64,000 nt of DNA from Acidobacteriota bacterium (lineage in GTDB: Bacteria; Acidobacteriota; Terriglobia; UBA7540): positions 1 through 64,000 of the forward strand of contig SCRD01000008.1 of the NCBI GenBank assembly GCA_004298155.1, read 5' to 3'. The position numbers and the translations under genes are program-made. Under the pieces are notes generated by a model that saw only the letters and a list, made by a program, of their open reading frames with translations, was not told the DNA's origin and did not search any database. Each line of letters begins with the position of its first letter. Within the stretch, counting starts at the first letter, position 1. Shown here in pieces: positions 42,439-51,000 of this stretch.

Positions 42439-43887
42439 GTGAGCGAAGAAAACATAACCGGCTTGCGAGCAGCAATTGTGAGAGGCGGCGCGTACCTTGC
42501 TCTCCGCCAGGGACTGGTGATCATCGTCAACGTGGTGGGCATGCTCCTGCTCACCCGCGAGATCGGGCCGGGACCGTACGGTATTTATATGGCCTGTTTC
42601 GATCTCCTGGGCTATTTCGGCGACGTGATGACCTTTGGCGTGAACGTTTACCTTATTAGGAAAGATGGCGATATCCCGGAGGAAGACTATCACCAAGCCT
42701 TCACGCTTATCCTCTTGTTGAGTATCGCAGGCGTTGGTATCGGCTTGTTACTTCTGCCGCTGGTTCAGCATTGGATTCGGATGAAAGGTTTCGAGGTTGC
42801 GGCGCTGTGGATGCTCCTGTGCATGCCCGTCGTTCTCATGGGCTATGTCCCGCTTGCATACCTTGAGCACGCCCTTGATTACCGCCGTGTGGCAACCATA
42901 GAGGTCGCGGGGCGAGTCGCCTTCTATGGCGTTGCCCTCCCGGTAGCTTTTACTGGCGGCGGAGTGTGGGCGCCGGTGGCAGGCTTTTGGTCACTGAATC
43001 TGCTCCAACTCATATGGTTTTATTCGGTCGTGAAGCTCCAGCCAAGGCTTTATTGGAAATGGGAACGCCTCCGGCCAATGACAAGCTATGGAATAAGCTT
43101 CTCGGCCTCAAATTGGATTTCTCGGCTGCGCAACCTGGTCAACTCCTTAGTGGTTGGCAGATTTCTGGGACCCTCGGCCGTGGGCTATGTAGCCCTCTGC
43201 ATGCGCATTGCGCAAGTGTTGACCTTCATCAAGATCGTTGCAGCAAGGCTCTCGATTGCCGCTCTGGCGCGAGTTCAGAATGATGCTGTACGTTTGGGAA
43301 GAGCCGTAACCGAGGGAATGACGATGCAAGTACTTGCTGCGGGACCTTTGCTCGCAGCCTTTGCATTCTTCTCGCACTGGATTATTCCACTTTTCTTCGG
43401 TCCGGCCTGGTGGCCAACCACCAAGCTCTTCCCATTCATAGCGGCTGCGGTCCTTACCGAGGCCGTCTTCAGCATGCACTCGTCGAGCCTGTACGTCAGG
43501 AAGCGAAATTGGGAGGTTGCGTCGTTTAGTGCCTGCCACCTGCTGATTCTTGGGGCTTCGGCTTGGCTCCTGGTCCCGCGGATGGGAGTGAGCGGCTACG
43601 GTTGGGCTGAAGTGATGGCGTTGCCAAGCTATCTCATACTCCATTGGTGGTTCAGATTGATCGGAGGAAAGGCGAATTATTCATATGCTGCCATTTGGTA
43701 TCTTTCATGTGTAATATGTATGTTCGGATGGTATCTCGGGCCATGGGCATGGCCTCTCTTGTTCGTGCCCTTCGTGTTGCCAAGCACCCGCAAGAACCTG
43801 ACGGCTATGCTCTCGCTGGTTTGGGAAAAGCAGGGAACAAAGTTCGGCTGGGGCCGGTGCCTCCGAAAGGCGATTCTGAAGCCTTGA
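42439..43887 (+). CDS. Polysaccharide flippase (Wzx/MATE-like oligosaccharide exporter)
   Basis: The protein is almost entirely hydrophobic with about 12-14 transmembrane segments over 482 residues. The N-terminal block GGAYLALRQGLVIIVNVVGMLLLTREIGPGPYGIY is typical of Wzx/RfbX flippases of the MOP superfamily, as are SASNWISRLRNLVNSLVVGRFLGPSAVGYV in the second half and GPAWWPTTKLFPFIA. It would flip lipid-linked repeat units across the inner membrane. The frame is open from GTG 42403; GTG 42439 is preferred because a GAAGAG sequence precedes it at normal spacing, but this is not decisive. It leads a three-gene plus-strand set with a glycosyltransferase and a polymerase-like protein. Confidence 0.87.
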   Translation: MSEENITGLRAAIVRGGAYLALRQGLVIIVNVVGMLLLTREIGPGPYGIYMACFDLLGYFGDVMTFGVNVYLIRKDGDIPEEDYHQAFTLILLLSIAGVGIGLLLLPLVQHWIRMKGFEVAALWMLLCMPVVLMGYVPLAYLEHALDYRRVATIEVAGRVAFYGVALPVAFTGGGVWAPVAGFWSLNLLQLIWFYSVVKLQPRLYWKWERLRPMTSYGISFSASNWISRLRNLVNSLVVGRFLGPSAVGYVALCMRIAQVLTFIKIVAARLSIAALARVQNDAVRLGRAVTEGMTMQVLAAGPLLAAFAFFSHWIIPLFFGPAWWPTTKLFPFIAAAVLTEAVFSMHSSSLYVRKRNWEVASFSACHLLILGASAWLLVPRMGVSGYGWAEVMALPSYLILHWWFRLIGGKANYSYAAIWYLSCVICMFGWYLGPWAWPLLFVPFVLPSTRKNLTAMLSLVWEKQGTKFGWGRCLRKAILKP

Positions 43888-43935
43888 AGTAATTCCGCGC
43901 CAAGGGCGACTTGGGACGGAACGATGTCTATCTAA

Positions 43936-45153
43936 ATGACCAGATTCGAATCCGAAACAGCGAATGCCCGGCCACGCGTCCTCCTTTGCGACAATGAGAT
44001 GTCCCCGTATAAACTTCCTCTCTACGAGGAGCTATCGAAGATCTGGGACCTGACCGTCTACTTTTCCCGCCACCGTGGGGCAGGGCGACTTTGGCATGTG
44101 GACCCGCAAAAGTGGACCTTTCGCTACCATGTCCTGAAGAGGCTCCCCTGGATTCCCTTCACTATCAACCCCTCCTTACCTTTTCGTGTATTGGGCTCTT
44201 ACGACATATGTATCGTGGCGGGCGGTGCCCTGCAGGACGCATATGGCATGCTAACAGCAATTGCGGCTGCAAAGGTCCGAAGGCGGCCTTCAATTTTTTG
44301 GACTGATGCGTTTATACCCTCGAACCCTGTGCCCGTCGACTTCGGCTGGTTGCACGAGGCAAAGCGTTTCCTGGAGAGGCAGCTTTATGACAAGCTGCTC
44401 TTTCGACTGCCAGACTATTTCATGGCTCAGGGGCTCCGTCCCGTCGAAGAACTTAGGAAGAGAGGAGTCTCGGAGGACCGGATTGCCATCACGATTTGGG
44501 CAGTACCCGAGCTCGAAGAGGACCCTCCAATTCTCCCCGAGGAAGTCCGGGAACTAACAGCTACTAAACGGGTCATAATGACGGCAGCTTATTTCCGGAA
44601 GTCAAAAGGAATTGACGGTGTTATTCGCGCTTTTCGAAGGCTGAAGGGGGAAGATTTGTGCCTCATTATCATGGGGGAAGGACGCGATCGAGCTCGCCTC
44701 GAATCGTTAACCGGCAATGATTCTCGAATACACTTCGTAGGGTTTTGTGAGGGCCGGAGGAAATGGGGTTTTTTTTTCGCGGCTGAAATCTTTTTGTTGT
44801 TTACCTATCAGGACCCCTGGGGATTAGTGATTAACGAAGCGATGCAATGCGGATCTGCCATTGTTACTACAGATGGCGCCGGATGCGTAACTCACCTGGT
44901 CAGGAACGGTGAAAATGGGCTTGTGATCAAGGCCGGTGATGAGGATGCCCTTTACAGGGCCCTTGAAAGACTGACGAGCGACTGGAGTTTAGTACGCAGG
45001 ATGGGGGACAGGTCGAGAGAGGCTATCGCCGACTTGGGCATCGCCAAGGTCACGCAAGACTTCGCGGTTGCCGTTCGAACCTGGACGAACCAAGGCAGCA
45101 AGTTGATGACTGGCGCTAAGGAAGCTCCCACCTCGCAGGTCATTCATCCATAG
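43936..45153 (+). CDS. GT4-family glycosyltransferase
   Basis: This is a GT-B fold glycosyltransferase of 405 residues. The N-terminal domain has the early PRVLLCDNEMSPYKLPLYEELS; the C-terminal domain includes MTAAYFRKSKGIDGVIRAF, LCLIIMGEGRDRARL, FVGFCEG and the family motif region DPWGLVINEAMQCGSAIVTTDGAG, where the E-x7-E pattern of retaining GT4 enzymes is reduced to a Glu at NEA. It adds a sugar to a lipid-linked glycan in the cytoplasm. It lies 48 bases after the flippase gene and before the polymerase-like gene, so all three likely act on one exopolysaccharide. ATG 43936 lacks a strong ribosome binding site. Confidence 0.87.
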   Translation: MTRFESETANARPRVLLCDNEMSPYKLPLYEELSKIWDLTVYFSRHRGAGRLWHVDPQKWTFRYHVLKRLPWIPFTINPSLPFRVLGSYDICIVAGGALQDAYGMLTAIAAAKVRRRPSIFWTDAFIPSNPVPVDFGWLHEAKRFLERQLYDKLLFRLPDYFMAQGLRPVEELRKRGVSEDRIAITIWAVPELEEDPPILPEEVRELTATKRVIMTAAYFRKSKGIDGVIRAFRRLKGEDLCLIIMGEGRDRARLESLTGNDSRIHFVGFCEGRRKWGFFFAAEIFLLFTYQDPWGLVINEAMQCGSAIVTTDGAGCVTHLVRNGENGLVIKAGDEDALYRALERLTSDWSLVRRMGDRSREAIADLGIAKVTQDFAVAVRTWTNQGSKLMTGAKEAPTSQVIHP

Positions 45154-45210
45154 CCAGGTTATTCAGCGACGGCAGCCGCGGCAGGAGTTGTCGGGACCGG
45201 AGCGCACGGG

Positions 45211-46716
45211 GTGCGGCTGTTCCTGATTGCCCCACGTGCCAGGTCAAGTATCAAGGAGTTCGACTTGCCCGAGGTCATAGTCTCGATTTTTGTCGCCGCG
45301 ATCATTACCGCGATCTACCGTCGGTACCGCAGTATATTTTGCCTTCCATTTTTCTGGGCGGCCGTATTTGCTCTCTTGTACCTGGGCATGCTTCAAATTC
45401 ATGCCACGTACGGGGGTTCTTCCTACGTATATTCCGCTTCGGCTTTCGGGTTGTTTTACGCCGGCCTGCTTGTGCGTGACTTCGCTCCCTTCCTTCACCC
45501 TATGCTCAAAAGGAAAAGGTCCAGAAGTTCTCCCGGTCGAGCTTCACAGGTAACCGGGTCCAGGACGCCGTCCCAGCCTCCCAAAGGTGACCATCAACCA
45601 TCGGCATCGTCAAGTCGAGCTTCGCAAGAAACTGGTTCGAGGACCCGGCGGCAACCCATGGGTACAAAGATTGAACTGATGTTACCGGTCCTTCCGTTGA
45701 ATATCGGGCTGTTTTTGTCGCTCAGTGCTGCAGTCATTGTTACTTCGCTTCTCTTTGTTGAAAACGGAATCCCAATCCTTTCGAGTTTCCCTGCCATGGC
45801 CTGGGTTCAGGCCACAAGTGGAACTGTCAATCGGCTGATGTCGGTATTCGGCCCGAGTTGTTTTGCGAGCCTTGGGCTCGTTGCCTGGGGGGTACATCGC
45901 AAATCGGGGTCGCCTGCCGCACTTGTGATGATGTACCTGGGACTGGGATTTGGAATACTCAGCCAGGCTCTGCTTGCTTCCAAGGCTGCCGCCATTCTCA
46001 TTTTTGTCTGGTTCAACATTGTGCTCTTCTATATGAACAAGAAGCGGGAGTTCCGCAAGTCAGTGCTGCCGCTTCTTCTGGTAGTCGTCCCCGTATCCGC
46101 TGCGATCGTGGTCGTACGCTCAGTGTCGACTCATGGATACTGGGAAAGCAGGAGTATCTATCAGACTTACTACGAAAGACTTACGACCATATCAGCGGAA
46201 CCGGTGGACTTCATTTTCAAAAACATGCATCGCTTCGGTCCCGCACACGGCGGAGCAATTCATCAGGAAGTAGCTCGAATCGGCGACCAACTGACACGCC
46301 GGCCCAAGACACCCCTCCTTTCTGAGTTTGTGTACAACCTTTTGAGCGGGGAATCCATTTATAACACGGGTTTATCAGCATCGGTGACGCTCTTCGGCAC
46401 AGGCTATGTGGAGTGGGGAATAGCGGGAATGTTGATATACTCCTTTCTCCAAGGGCTCGGATTTGATTGGGTTCACCGGCGTCTCCTGCGGCAGGAAAAA
46501 GTGAATATTTTTGCGCTGATTTTCTGGGGAGCAATTATAAATTATCTCCTGGGGGTCAGCGTCAGCGGGACTGTACTGGTGGCCCTTGAAACGGTTTTAC
46601 TTAATATTATTCCTCCTTTGGCCCTGCTTCTCCCCTTTTGTGGATTTTTCTTCTTGCCGGTAGCTCGACGGTATGGTACTTACGCTCGGAGGAGGACATC
46701 GAAAGTAACCGGGTAA
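45211..46716 (+). CDS. O-antigen/exopolysaccharide polymerase-like membrane protein
   Basis: The 501-residue product is a polytopic membrane protein with about ten helices, a large central hydrophilic region and conserved-looking segments such as LLSEFVYNLLSGESIYNTG and GTGYVEWGIAGMLIYS near the C-terminus. The arrangement fits Wzy-type polymerases or O-antigen-ligase-like proteins; sequence is too variable to be sure. Between helices at residues about 105-150 lies a charged linker in which a block repeats (GRASQVTGSRTPSQPP and SRASQETGSRTRRQP), visible also in the DNA. The start is GTG 45211. It completes the flippase-glycosyltransferase-polymerase set. Confidence 0.65.
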   Translation: MRLFLIAPRARSSIKEFDLPEVIVSIFVAAIITAIYRRYRSIFCLPFFWAAVFALLYLGMLQIHATYGGSSYVYSASAFGLFYAGLLVRDFAPFLHPMLKRKRSRSSPGRASQVTGSRTPSQPPKGDHQPSASSSRASQETGSRTRRQPMGTKIELMLPVLPLNIGLFLSLSAAVIVTSLLFVENGIPILSSFPAMAWVQATSGTVNRLMSVFGPSCFASLGLVAWGVHRKSGSPAALVMMYLGLGFGILSQALLASKAAAILIFVWFNIVLFYMNKKREFRKSVLPLLLVVVPVSAAIVVVRSVSTHGYWESRSIYQTYYERLTTISAEPVDFIFKNMHRFGPAHGGAIHQEVARIGDQLTRRPKTPLLSEFVYNLLSGESIYNTGLSASVTLFGTGYVEWGIAGMLIYSFLQGLGFDWVHRRLLRQEKVNIFALIFWGAIINYLLGVSVSGTVLVALETVLLNIIPPLALLLPFCGFFFLPVARRYGTYARRRTSKVTG

Positions 46717-47096
46717 GCGGAGGCGGCGTGGTTAAGATAGCGGCCGCCTATGGTTTGGCTCAATTTGAGTTATCCGCCTGAGTTTCTCAGTTCTGGTCCG
46801 CGGACCAACGATCAATTCTCTGAAGTGTCACCATTCCGGGAAGACTAAATCTCTCCCAGACAACTTTGCTTCAATCTCCAGTACTTTCCCGAGTATCCAG
46901 GCGAGCAAGAGGAGGGGTATCGCTAACACAGCCCTGAGCCAATATGGAGCCGCAGACACGCTTTTCATGCCAACAGAGTATCATATATCGAGAGACCGCT
47001 CCAGAGTGTTCCAGGCAGATAGGCATCACCTATATCGTGACCCGCGATCAGCAGGTCAGTTCCTGGACAAGGGAAAAGTTCTAAACAAACCGGTGT
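46717..47096. other. Intergenic region with a possible tiny membrane-protein ORF on the minus strand
   Basis: About 380 bases. On the minus strand 46968-46828 a 46-codon ORF starts MKSVSAAPYWLRAVLAIPLL and would form one transmembrane helix plus a charged tail. No good ribosome binding site; low support. Nothing else seen. Confidence 0.3.
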
Positions 47097-47975
47097 GTGT
47101 TGGGGTGCGCGGGGTTCTTATACCGCTTAGGGATTGAGTTTTTTTGCCCTTTTGTGAGACTCCTATCACTGGAAACCTTCCCTCGTCCGCCCACACAGTG
47201 GACGGATTCAATACTGCTTGGTTCACTTTCAACGGCAGGATCTCCCGTAATACTGAGGACCGGCCTGAGCGTTCGGCTTTTACTCTTTACAGTCGTCATC
47301 ACGGGACTAACCGCCCTGCTAGCCGGGCTGGTGCCCTCCATGTTTTTCTCGCGGGTGGGCCTTAATGAGGAACTGGCGGCGCATCCGGGCGCGGGATTTT
47401 TATCTCGGCGGTCCAAGGTTAGCAACACGTTTCTTCTGGCTCAGATTTCCGTTTGCGTTATTCTTCTTGCCGGCGCCGGGCTGCTATTGCGCAGCCTAAT
47501 CATCCTCGAAACATTTAATCCTGGATTTGATCGCGACCACGTTCTGGCTGTCTCCCTCCACGATACCGCGCAGAAGCGCAGTTCGGGGGAGCAGACTACC
47601 TCTCATCAGGAACTCTTGGATCGAGTGAGGAGCCTGCCCGGCGTTCGTTCGGCATCCTATTCAGCATTCCTGCCGATCAGTGGTCACGAAATGGGAATCA
47701 ATATCGAGGTTGAGGGCTATACCCTGGGACAAGGCGAAACGGCAAACATCCTCTTCGATCCGGTCTCACCCGGATACTTCGAAACGATGGGAATCCCGAT
47801 CATAAGGGGACGCGGCTTCGAGGAGGAAGATGCCAAGCCGCCGTTTCGCGTTGCGATCATCAACAAAGCGATGGCACACCGGTTTTTCGGTTCAAGCAGT
47901 CCTATTGGCAAACACTTCAAGTTTGTGGAAGGGAACCGCCCTCCAGTTGAAATCATCGGCGTCGTGGTGACGTGA
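47097..47975 (+). pseudogene. MacB/FtsX-type (ADOP-like) ABC permease fragment, cut by an IS element
   Basis: The frame encodes the middle of the large acidobacterial MacB/FtsX permease family: a transmembrane pair (RLLLFTVVITGLTALLAGLVPSM), the arm with LNEEL, a further helix (NTFLLAQISVCVILLAGAGLLLRSL), then the periplasmic MacB-PCD domain up to GIPIIRGRGF and VEIIGVV. Relatives are about 800 residues; here the first ~380 and the last ~200 are missing. The 3' break coincides with the left end of the IS3-family element at 47973, which supplies an immediate stop. The 5' break has no visible cause. The product is non-functional as a transporter. Confidence 0.8.
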
Positions 47976-48034
47976 CCGGCGTTTTATGTGCCAGGTGAAC
48001 TGAGAGAGAATTCACCTATGGAGGAAGGTCGGTC

Positions 48035-48313
48035 ATGCCAAACCAAAGGTACAAGCCGGAGCAGATCGTGAATCTGCTGCGAAAGATTGAAGTAGAAATT
48101 GCGAATGGGAAGACGACGCCGCAAGCATCCCGAGAAGCTGGGATTACTGAGCAGACCTACTACAGGTGGCGGAAGGAGTTTGGCGGGCTGAAGCTTGACC
48201 AGGCGAAGCGGCTGAAGGAGCTGGAAAAAGAGAACGCCCGGTTGAAGCGATTGGTGGCTGAACTCTCCCTGGAAAAGCAGGTGTTGCGCGACGTGGCGCA
48301 GGGAAACTTCTAA
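48035..48313 (+). CDS. IS3-family transposase OrfA (HTH protein)
   Basis: The 92-residue protein has the IS3/IS911 helix-turn-helix ([38 protein letters not shown], residues about 8-52) followed by a leucine-zipper coiled coil ([22 protein letters not shown]) used for dimerisation with OrfAB. It ends at a TAA just before the conserved ERRRCAVEH block of OrfB. It begins at ATG 48035 behind GGAGGAAGG. A -1 shift near its last codons would produce the OrfAB fusion transposase; the classic A-AAA-AAG slippery heptamer is not visible there. Confidence 0.92.
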   Translation: MPNQRYKPEQIVNLLRKIEVEIANGKTTPQASREAGITEQTYYRWRKEFGGLKLDQAKRLKELEKENARLKRLVAELSLEKQVLRDVAQGNF

Positions 48314-49179
48314 GCTCCGAGCGGCGGCGTTGTGCGGTGGAGCATGCGCGGGAACAGCACAGACTCTCCGAGCGTCATGCCTGCCGGTTGCTGGGGCAAG
48401 GGCGAGGGACACAACGATATGCTCCGATTTTGCGAAGTGACGAGGATGCCCTGACGCGGGCGATCATCACGCTGGCGAGCCAGTATGGGCGATACGGATA
48501 TCGGCGGATCACGGCCCTGCTGAAACAGGCTGGATGGCAGGTGGGCAAGGACCGGGTGCAGCGGATCTGGAGGCGAGAAGGGCTGAAGGTACCGCAAAAG
48601 CAGAGGCCGCGAAGGCGATTGTGGTTGAATGACGGTTCATGCATGAGGCTGCGGCCGGAACGGCCGAGACACGTTTGGAGCTACGATTTCGTTAGCGCGG
48701 CAACCCATGATGGCAGGACGCTACGTTTGCTGACGCTGATCGACGAATACACGCGGGAGTGCCTGGCGATCCGGGTGGCCCGCAGGCTGGGCAGCCAGGA
48801 AGTGATCGAGACGCTGGCGGACGTGATGCTGGTACAGGGTATCCCGGAGCACCTTCGCTCGGACAACGGCCCGGAGTTCGTGGCCAGGGAGCTGCGGAAG
48901 TGGCTGGCCCGTCTGGGCACTGGAACGTTGTACATCGAGCCAGGAAGCCCTTGGGAAAACGGCTACTGCGAAAGCTTCAACGGCAAGCTCCGAGATGAAT
49001 GCTTGAATGGAGAAATCTTCTATTCGCTGAAGGAGGCACAGGTCGTGATCGAGCGGTGGAGGGTGGAATACAACACTCAAAGGCCCCACTCGGCGCTCGG
49101 CTATAGGCCGCCGGTACCGGCGGCCTATAGCCCCATGGCTCCAGCAAATCTAGTTTCACAGCCCGGAATTGTAATGTAG
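48313..49179 (+). CDS. IS3-family transposase OrfB (integrase core)
   Basis: The DDE domain of an IS407-like transposase. In the OrfB frame the coding signal runs from about 48313 ([16 protein letters not shown]), just after the OrfA stop; ATG-like GTG 48337 is the first in-frame start for separate translation. Motifs: HTH_21 block [28 protein letters not shown], first catalytic Asp in VWSYDFVSA, second in LRSDNGPEF, catalytic Glu in [18 protein letters not shown], then [20 protein letters not shown]. After the usual C-terminal motif the frame runs through a 34-bp perfect palindrome (49099-49132) and continues ~15 residues beyond the normal end. The enzyme appears intact. Confidence 0.92.
   Translation, partial: SSERRRCAVEHAREQHRLSERHACRLLGQGRGTQRYAPILRSDEDALTRAIITLASQYGRYGYRRITALLKQAGWQVGKDRVQRIWRREGLKVPQKQRPRRRLWLNDGSCMRLRPERPRHVWSYDFVSAATHDGRTLRLLTLIDEYTRECLAIRVARRLGSQEVIETLADVMLVQGIPEHLRSDNGPEFVARELRKWLARLGTGTLYIEPGSPWENGYCESFNGKLRDECLNGEIFYSLKEAQVVIERWRVEYNTQRPHSALGYRPPVPAAYSPMAPANLVSQPGIVM
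49099..49132. repeat. 34-bp perfect palindrome inside the IS transposase 3' end
   Basis: The 17 bases 49099-49115 (GGCTATAGGCCGCCGGT) are exactly the reverse complement of 49116-49132. It encodes the last conserved residues of the transposase ([12 protein letters not shown]). It can form a cruciform or a very stable RNA hairpin, about 80 bases before the right inverted repeat. Confidence 0.9.
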
Positions 49180-49249
49180 ACTGTCTCACTTCAGCTGGTA
49201 CAAAAACTCGGGCACCTCACTCAACCACAATCGATCTTAAAAAAAGCTC

Positions 49250-49281
49250 TTGACTCTAGACGTAGGTCTAGGGTTCATCCT
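49250..49281 (+). promoter_or_regulatory. MerR-type promoter/operator P1
   Basis: TTGACT (49250-49255) and CATCCT (49276-49281) are separated by 20 bases, the overlong spacing typical of MerR-regulated promoters. The spacer holds a perfect dyad CTAGAC-GTAG-GTCTAG (49256-49271). The layout closely resembles ZntR/MerR target promoters. It drives merR and the following genes. Confidence 0.85.
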
Positions 49282-49304
49282 ATGGGTGAGTGAGGTGAAG
49301 AGCT

Positions 49305-49742
49305 ATGGCGGAGGGATTGTACATCGGCCAGGTTGCCCGAGAAAGCGGGCTGGGGATCCACGCGATCCGCTTTTATGAACGCGAGGGCTTGTTGCTGGAG
49401 CCGGCGCGCAGCGAGAGCGGATACCGTCTTTTCGATCACGATACAGTTGACGATTTAAAGTTCATCGGCAAAGCGCAGGATCTTGGGTTTACGCTGTCCG
49501 AAATCCGCGAGCTGCTGGTTCTCCGGCGCACCACCCGGGGATGCTCGCACGTCCGGGACTTGCTGGACCGAAAATTGGACGCCGTTCGAAACAAGATTGC
49601 GGAGCTTGCGAAACTCGAAGTGGAACTCAGTTCCGCATTGAAGAAGTGCAACCGCGACTTGCGGCGGGCGCACGACAGGGTCGAAAAGGCCTGTCCTGTG
49701 CTGGCAGAGCTGGGGCGTGCAAACGGAAACCAGGAGACATAA
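49305..49742 (+). CDS. merR: MerR-family mercury/heavy-metal-responsive regulator (first copy)
   Basis: This dimeric regulator distorts the 20-bp-spaced promoter P1 when metal binds. The winged helix spans about residues 6-75 (YIGQVARESGLGIHAIRFYEREGLL, ESGYRLFDHDTVDDLKFI). Metal-site cysteines are at about 80, 115 and 130. The first two have the 35-residue spacing of the Hg-binding Cys82/Cys117 of Tn501 MerR; the third is six residues further away than the canonical Cys126. Hg(II) is the likely inducer, given merA and merB downstream. Start ATG 49305 lies 24 bases behind the -10 box. Unlike classic mer operons it is transcribed in the same direction as its targets, so P1 is autoregulatory. 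Confidence 0.88.
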   Translation: MAEGLYIGQVARESGLGIHAIRFYEREGLLLEPARSESGYRLFDHDTVDDLKFIGKAQDLGFTLSEIRELLVLRRTTRGCSHVRDLLDRKLDAVRNKIAELAKLEVELSSALKKCNRDLRRAHDRVEKACPVLAELGRANGNQET

Positions 49743-49744
49743 AA

Positions 49745-50086
49745 ATGAAAATCGAACTTTTATACTTTTCGGGCTGCCCAACATACCAAGAAGCCGATGC
49801 TCTGATCGAGGCTGCGGTGCGGTCGCTCGGCGTTCCGGCTGAGGTCGAGGTGAAGGAGGTGAAAACGCCTGAAGACGCGACGAGCTTGCGCTTCCTGGGT
49901 TCACCCACCATCCGAGTCGACGGTATAGACATTGACCCGAAGGCCCGCGCCAGCGTTGACTACGGCTTGAAGTGTCGCGTGTATCGGAACGGAAAGCGCT
50001 TCGCCGGCGTGCCGCCGCGCGAACTGCTGGACCGAGCTATCAAGGAGGCTCGCAATGGCCAAGACTGTTGTGCTCCTGACCGCTAG
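49745..50086 (+). CDS. Small thioredoxin-fold protein with Cys-Pro motif (DUF-type, mer-associated)
   Basis: The 113-residue cytoplasmic protein starts with a thioredoxin-like beta-strand and GCP motif (IELLYFSGCPTYQEA, Cys about residue 11), continues with FLGSPTIRVDGIDID (cis-Pro loop) and ends with a Cys-Cys pair (GQDCCAPDR). Such proteins often accompany merR/merB-type clusters, and the single N-terminal Cys plus C-terminal CC suggests binding or relay of Hg(II) to the reductase, whose own C-terminus also ends in CC (inference). AGGAG eight bases upstream of ATG 49745 is clear, and the stop codon of merR lies two bases before. Its 3' end overlaps the next gene by 32 bases. Confidence 0.75.
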   Translation: MKIELLYFSGCPTYQEADALIEAAVRSLGVPAEVEVKEVKTPEDATSLRFLGSPTIRVDGIDIDPKARASVDYGLKCRVYRNGKRFAGVPPRELLDRAIKEARNGQDCCAPDR

Positions 50087-50342
50087 CTGGTGTCCGCGCT
50101 GCCCAATTGCAAGGCGGCTTTGGGCGGGGCTGCGGGACCGGCTCGGTTTCGACTTGCGAGAACTGGACGTGGACTCCGGGGAAGGCCAGGACGCTGCGTC
50201 GCTTTGGGGAATCTCCAGCGTCCCGGCAGTGATCGTGGACGGAGAATTGGCGGGGGACGTTTCCGATGAGGCGAGAGCGATGGGGATTTTAAGCGCGGGC
50301 GAAACGCCTCGGCGGGCAGCCGGGACAGGGGCCGCAAAATGA
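50055..50342 (+). CDS. Glutaredoxin/thioredoxin-like protein (CPRC)
   Basis: This 95-residue thioredoxin-fold protein has an active-site type CxxC (TASWCPRCPIARRLW, Cys about 13 and 16) and the cis-Pro loop SSVPAVIVDGE. It would reduce disulfides or Hg-thiolate adducts in the cytoplasm. It overlaps the previous gene by 32 bases and its own stop overlaps the start of the sigma-factor gene (ATGA), so three genes are tightly coupled. Its presence beside an ECF sigma factor suggests a thiol-redox component of the mercury response (inference). Confidence 0.78.
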   Translation: MAKTVVLLTASWCPRCPIARRLWAGLRDRLGFDLRELDVDSGEGQDAASLWGISSVPAVIVDGELAGDVSDEARAMGILSAGETPRRAAGTGAAK

Positions 50343-50989
50343 TTCACACCGCTAGTTCGCCAGTGGAGCGCAGGTTGGCCGCGCCTGACAGCGATATAGC
50401 GTGCGTTCGAGCGGCCAAGGCGGGGCAATTCGGGGCGTTTGAAGAGCTCGTAAATCGCTACGAACGCCGAATCTACCGGCTGGGCCTGAAAATCACTGCC
50501 AATCCTGCTGACGCCGAAGAGGTTCTGCAGGAGACGTTTCTCAAAGCGTTTGTCCACCTGCGGGAATTCCGCGAGGACTCACGCTTCTATACGTGGCTGG
50601 CGCGCATCGCGATCAACGAAGGTTTAATGAAGCTCCGCAAGCAACGGTCCGACAAATCGGTTCCCGTCGAAGATTTCGTGAACGAGGATGGCGGTGCGGT
50701 TACCCGGGAGTTTGCTGATGGGAAGCCGGATCCTGAAGAAGTCGCGACTCAGTCCGAATTGCGGGCCATGCTGCTCAAAGCCATCGGATCTTTGCCGTTT
50801 GGGTCGCGGGTCGTCTTCGTCCTGCGTGACGTGGAAGGGTTTACGCCCAAAGAGACGGCCGAAATGCTGCGCCTGACGGAACAGGTCGTCAAGAGTCGGC
50901 TTTTTCGAGCGCACATGCGGCTGCGGAAGATATTGAGCAAAACACTTCAGCCAGGCAGCCCGGCTATGGCGGGGGCAATGCGCGACTGA
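50339..50989 (+). CDS. ECF (sigma-24-type) RNA polymerase sigma factor
   Basis: The 216-residue protein has sigma region 2 (FEELVNRYERRIYRLGLKITANPADAEEVLQETFLKAF and FYTWLARIAINEGLMKLRKQ, residues about 32-105) and region 4 (LLKAIGSLPFGSRVVFVLRDVEGFTPKETAEMLRLTEQVVKSRLFRAHMRLR, about 145-200). The insert between them (about 105-140) is acidic. No anti-sigma factor with a ZAS-type domain lies nearby, which is unusual for the class. Start ATG 50339 overlaps the preceding stop. Its place inside a MerR-controlled mer operon implies that metal or thiol stress raises its level and so recruits a wider regulon (inference). Confidence 0.9.
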   Translation: MIHTASSPVERRLAAPDSDIACVRAAKAGQFGAFEELVNRYERRIYRLGLKITANPADAEEVLQETFLKAFVHLREFREDSRFYTWLARIAINEGLMKLRKQRSDKSVPVEDFVNEDGGAVTREFADGKPDPEEVATQSELRAMLLKAIGSLPFGSRVVFVLRDVEGFTPKETAEMLRLTEQVVKSRLFRAHMRLRKILSKTLQPGSPAMAGAMRD

Positions 50990-51000
50990 TGAGAACCTTG

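Larger units (their letters stand above)
47973..49214 (+). mobile_element. IS3-family (IS407-like group) insertion sequence, 1,242 bp
   Basis: The element contains orfA and orfB in -1 relation. Imperfect terminal inverted repeats of about 35 bases are visible: the left end starts TGACCGGCGTTTTATGTGCC (47973 on) and the inverted right end starts TGCCCGAGTTTTTGTACCAG (49214 backwards), with one- to two-base gaps and few mismatches. Ends with TG/CA are normal for the family. Direct target duplication is absent: the left flank ends GACG, the right flank begins CCTC, and the right flank does not continue the interrupted permease gene. A post-insertion deletion or recombination therefore occurred. 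Confidence 0.85.
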
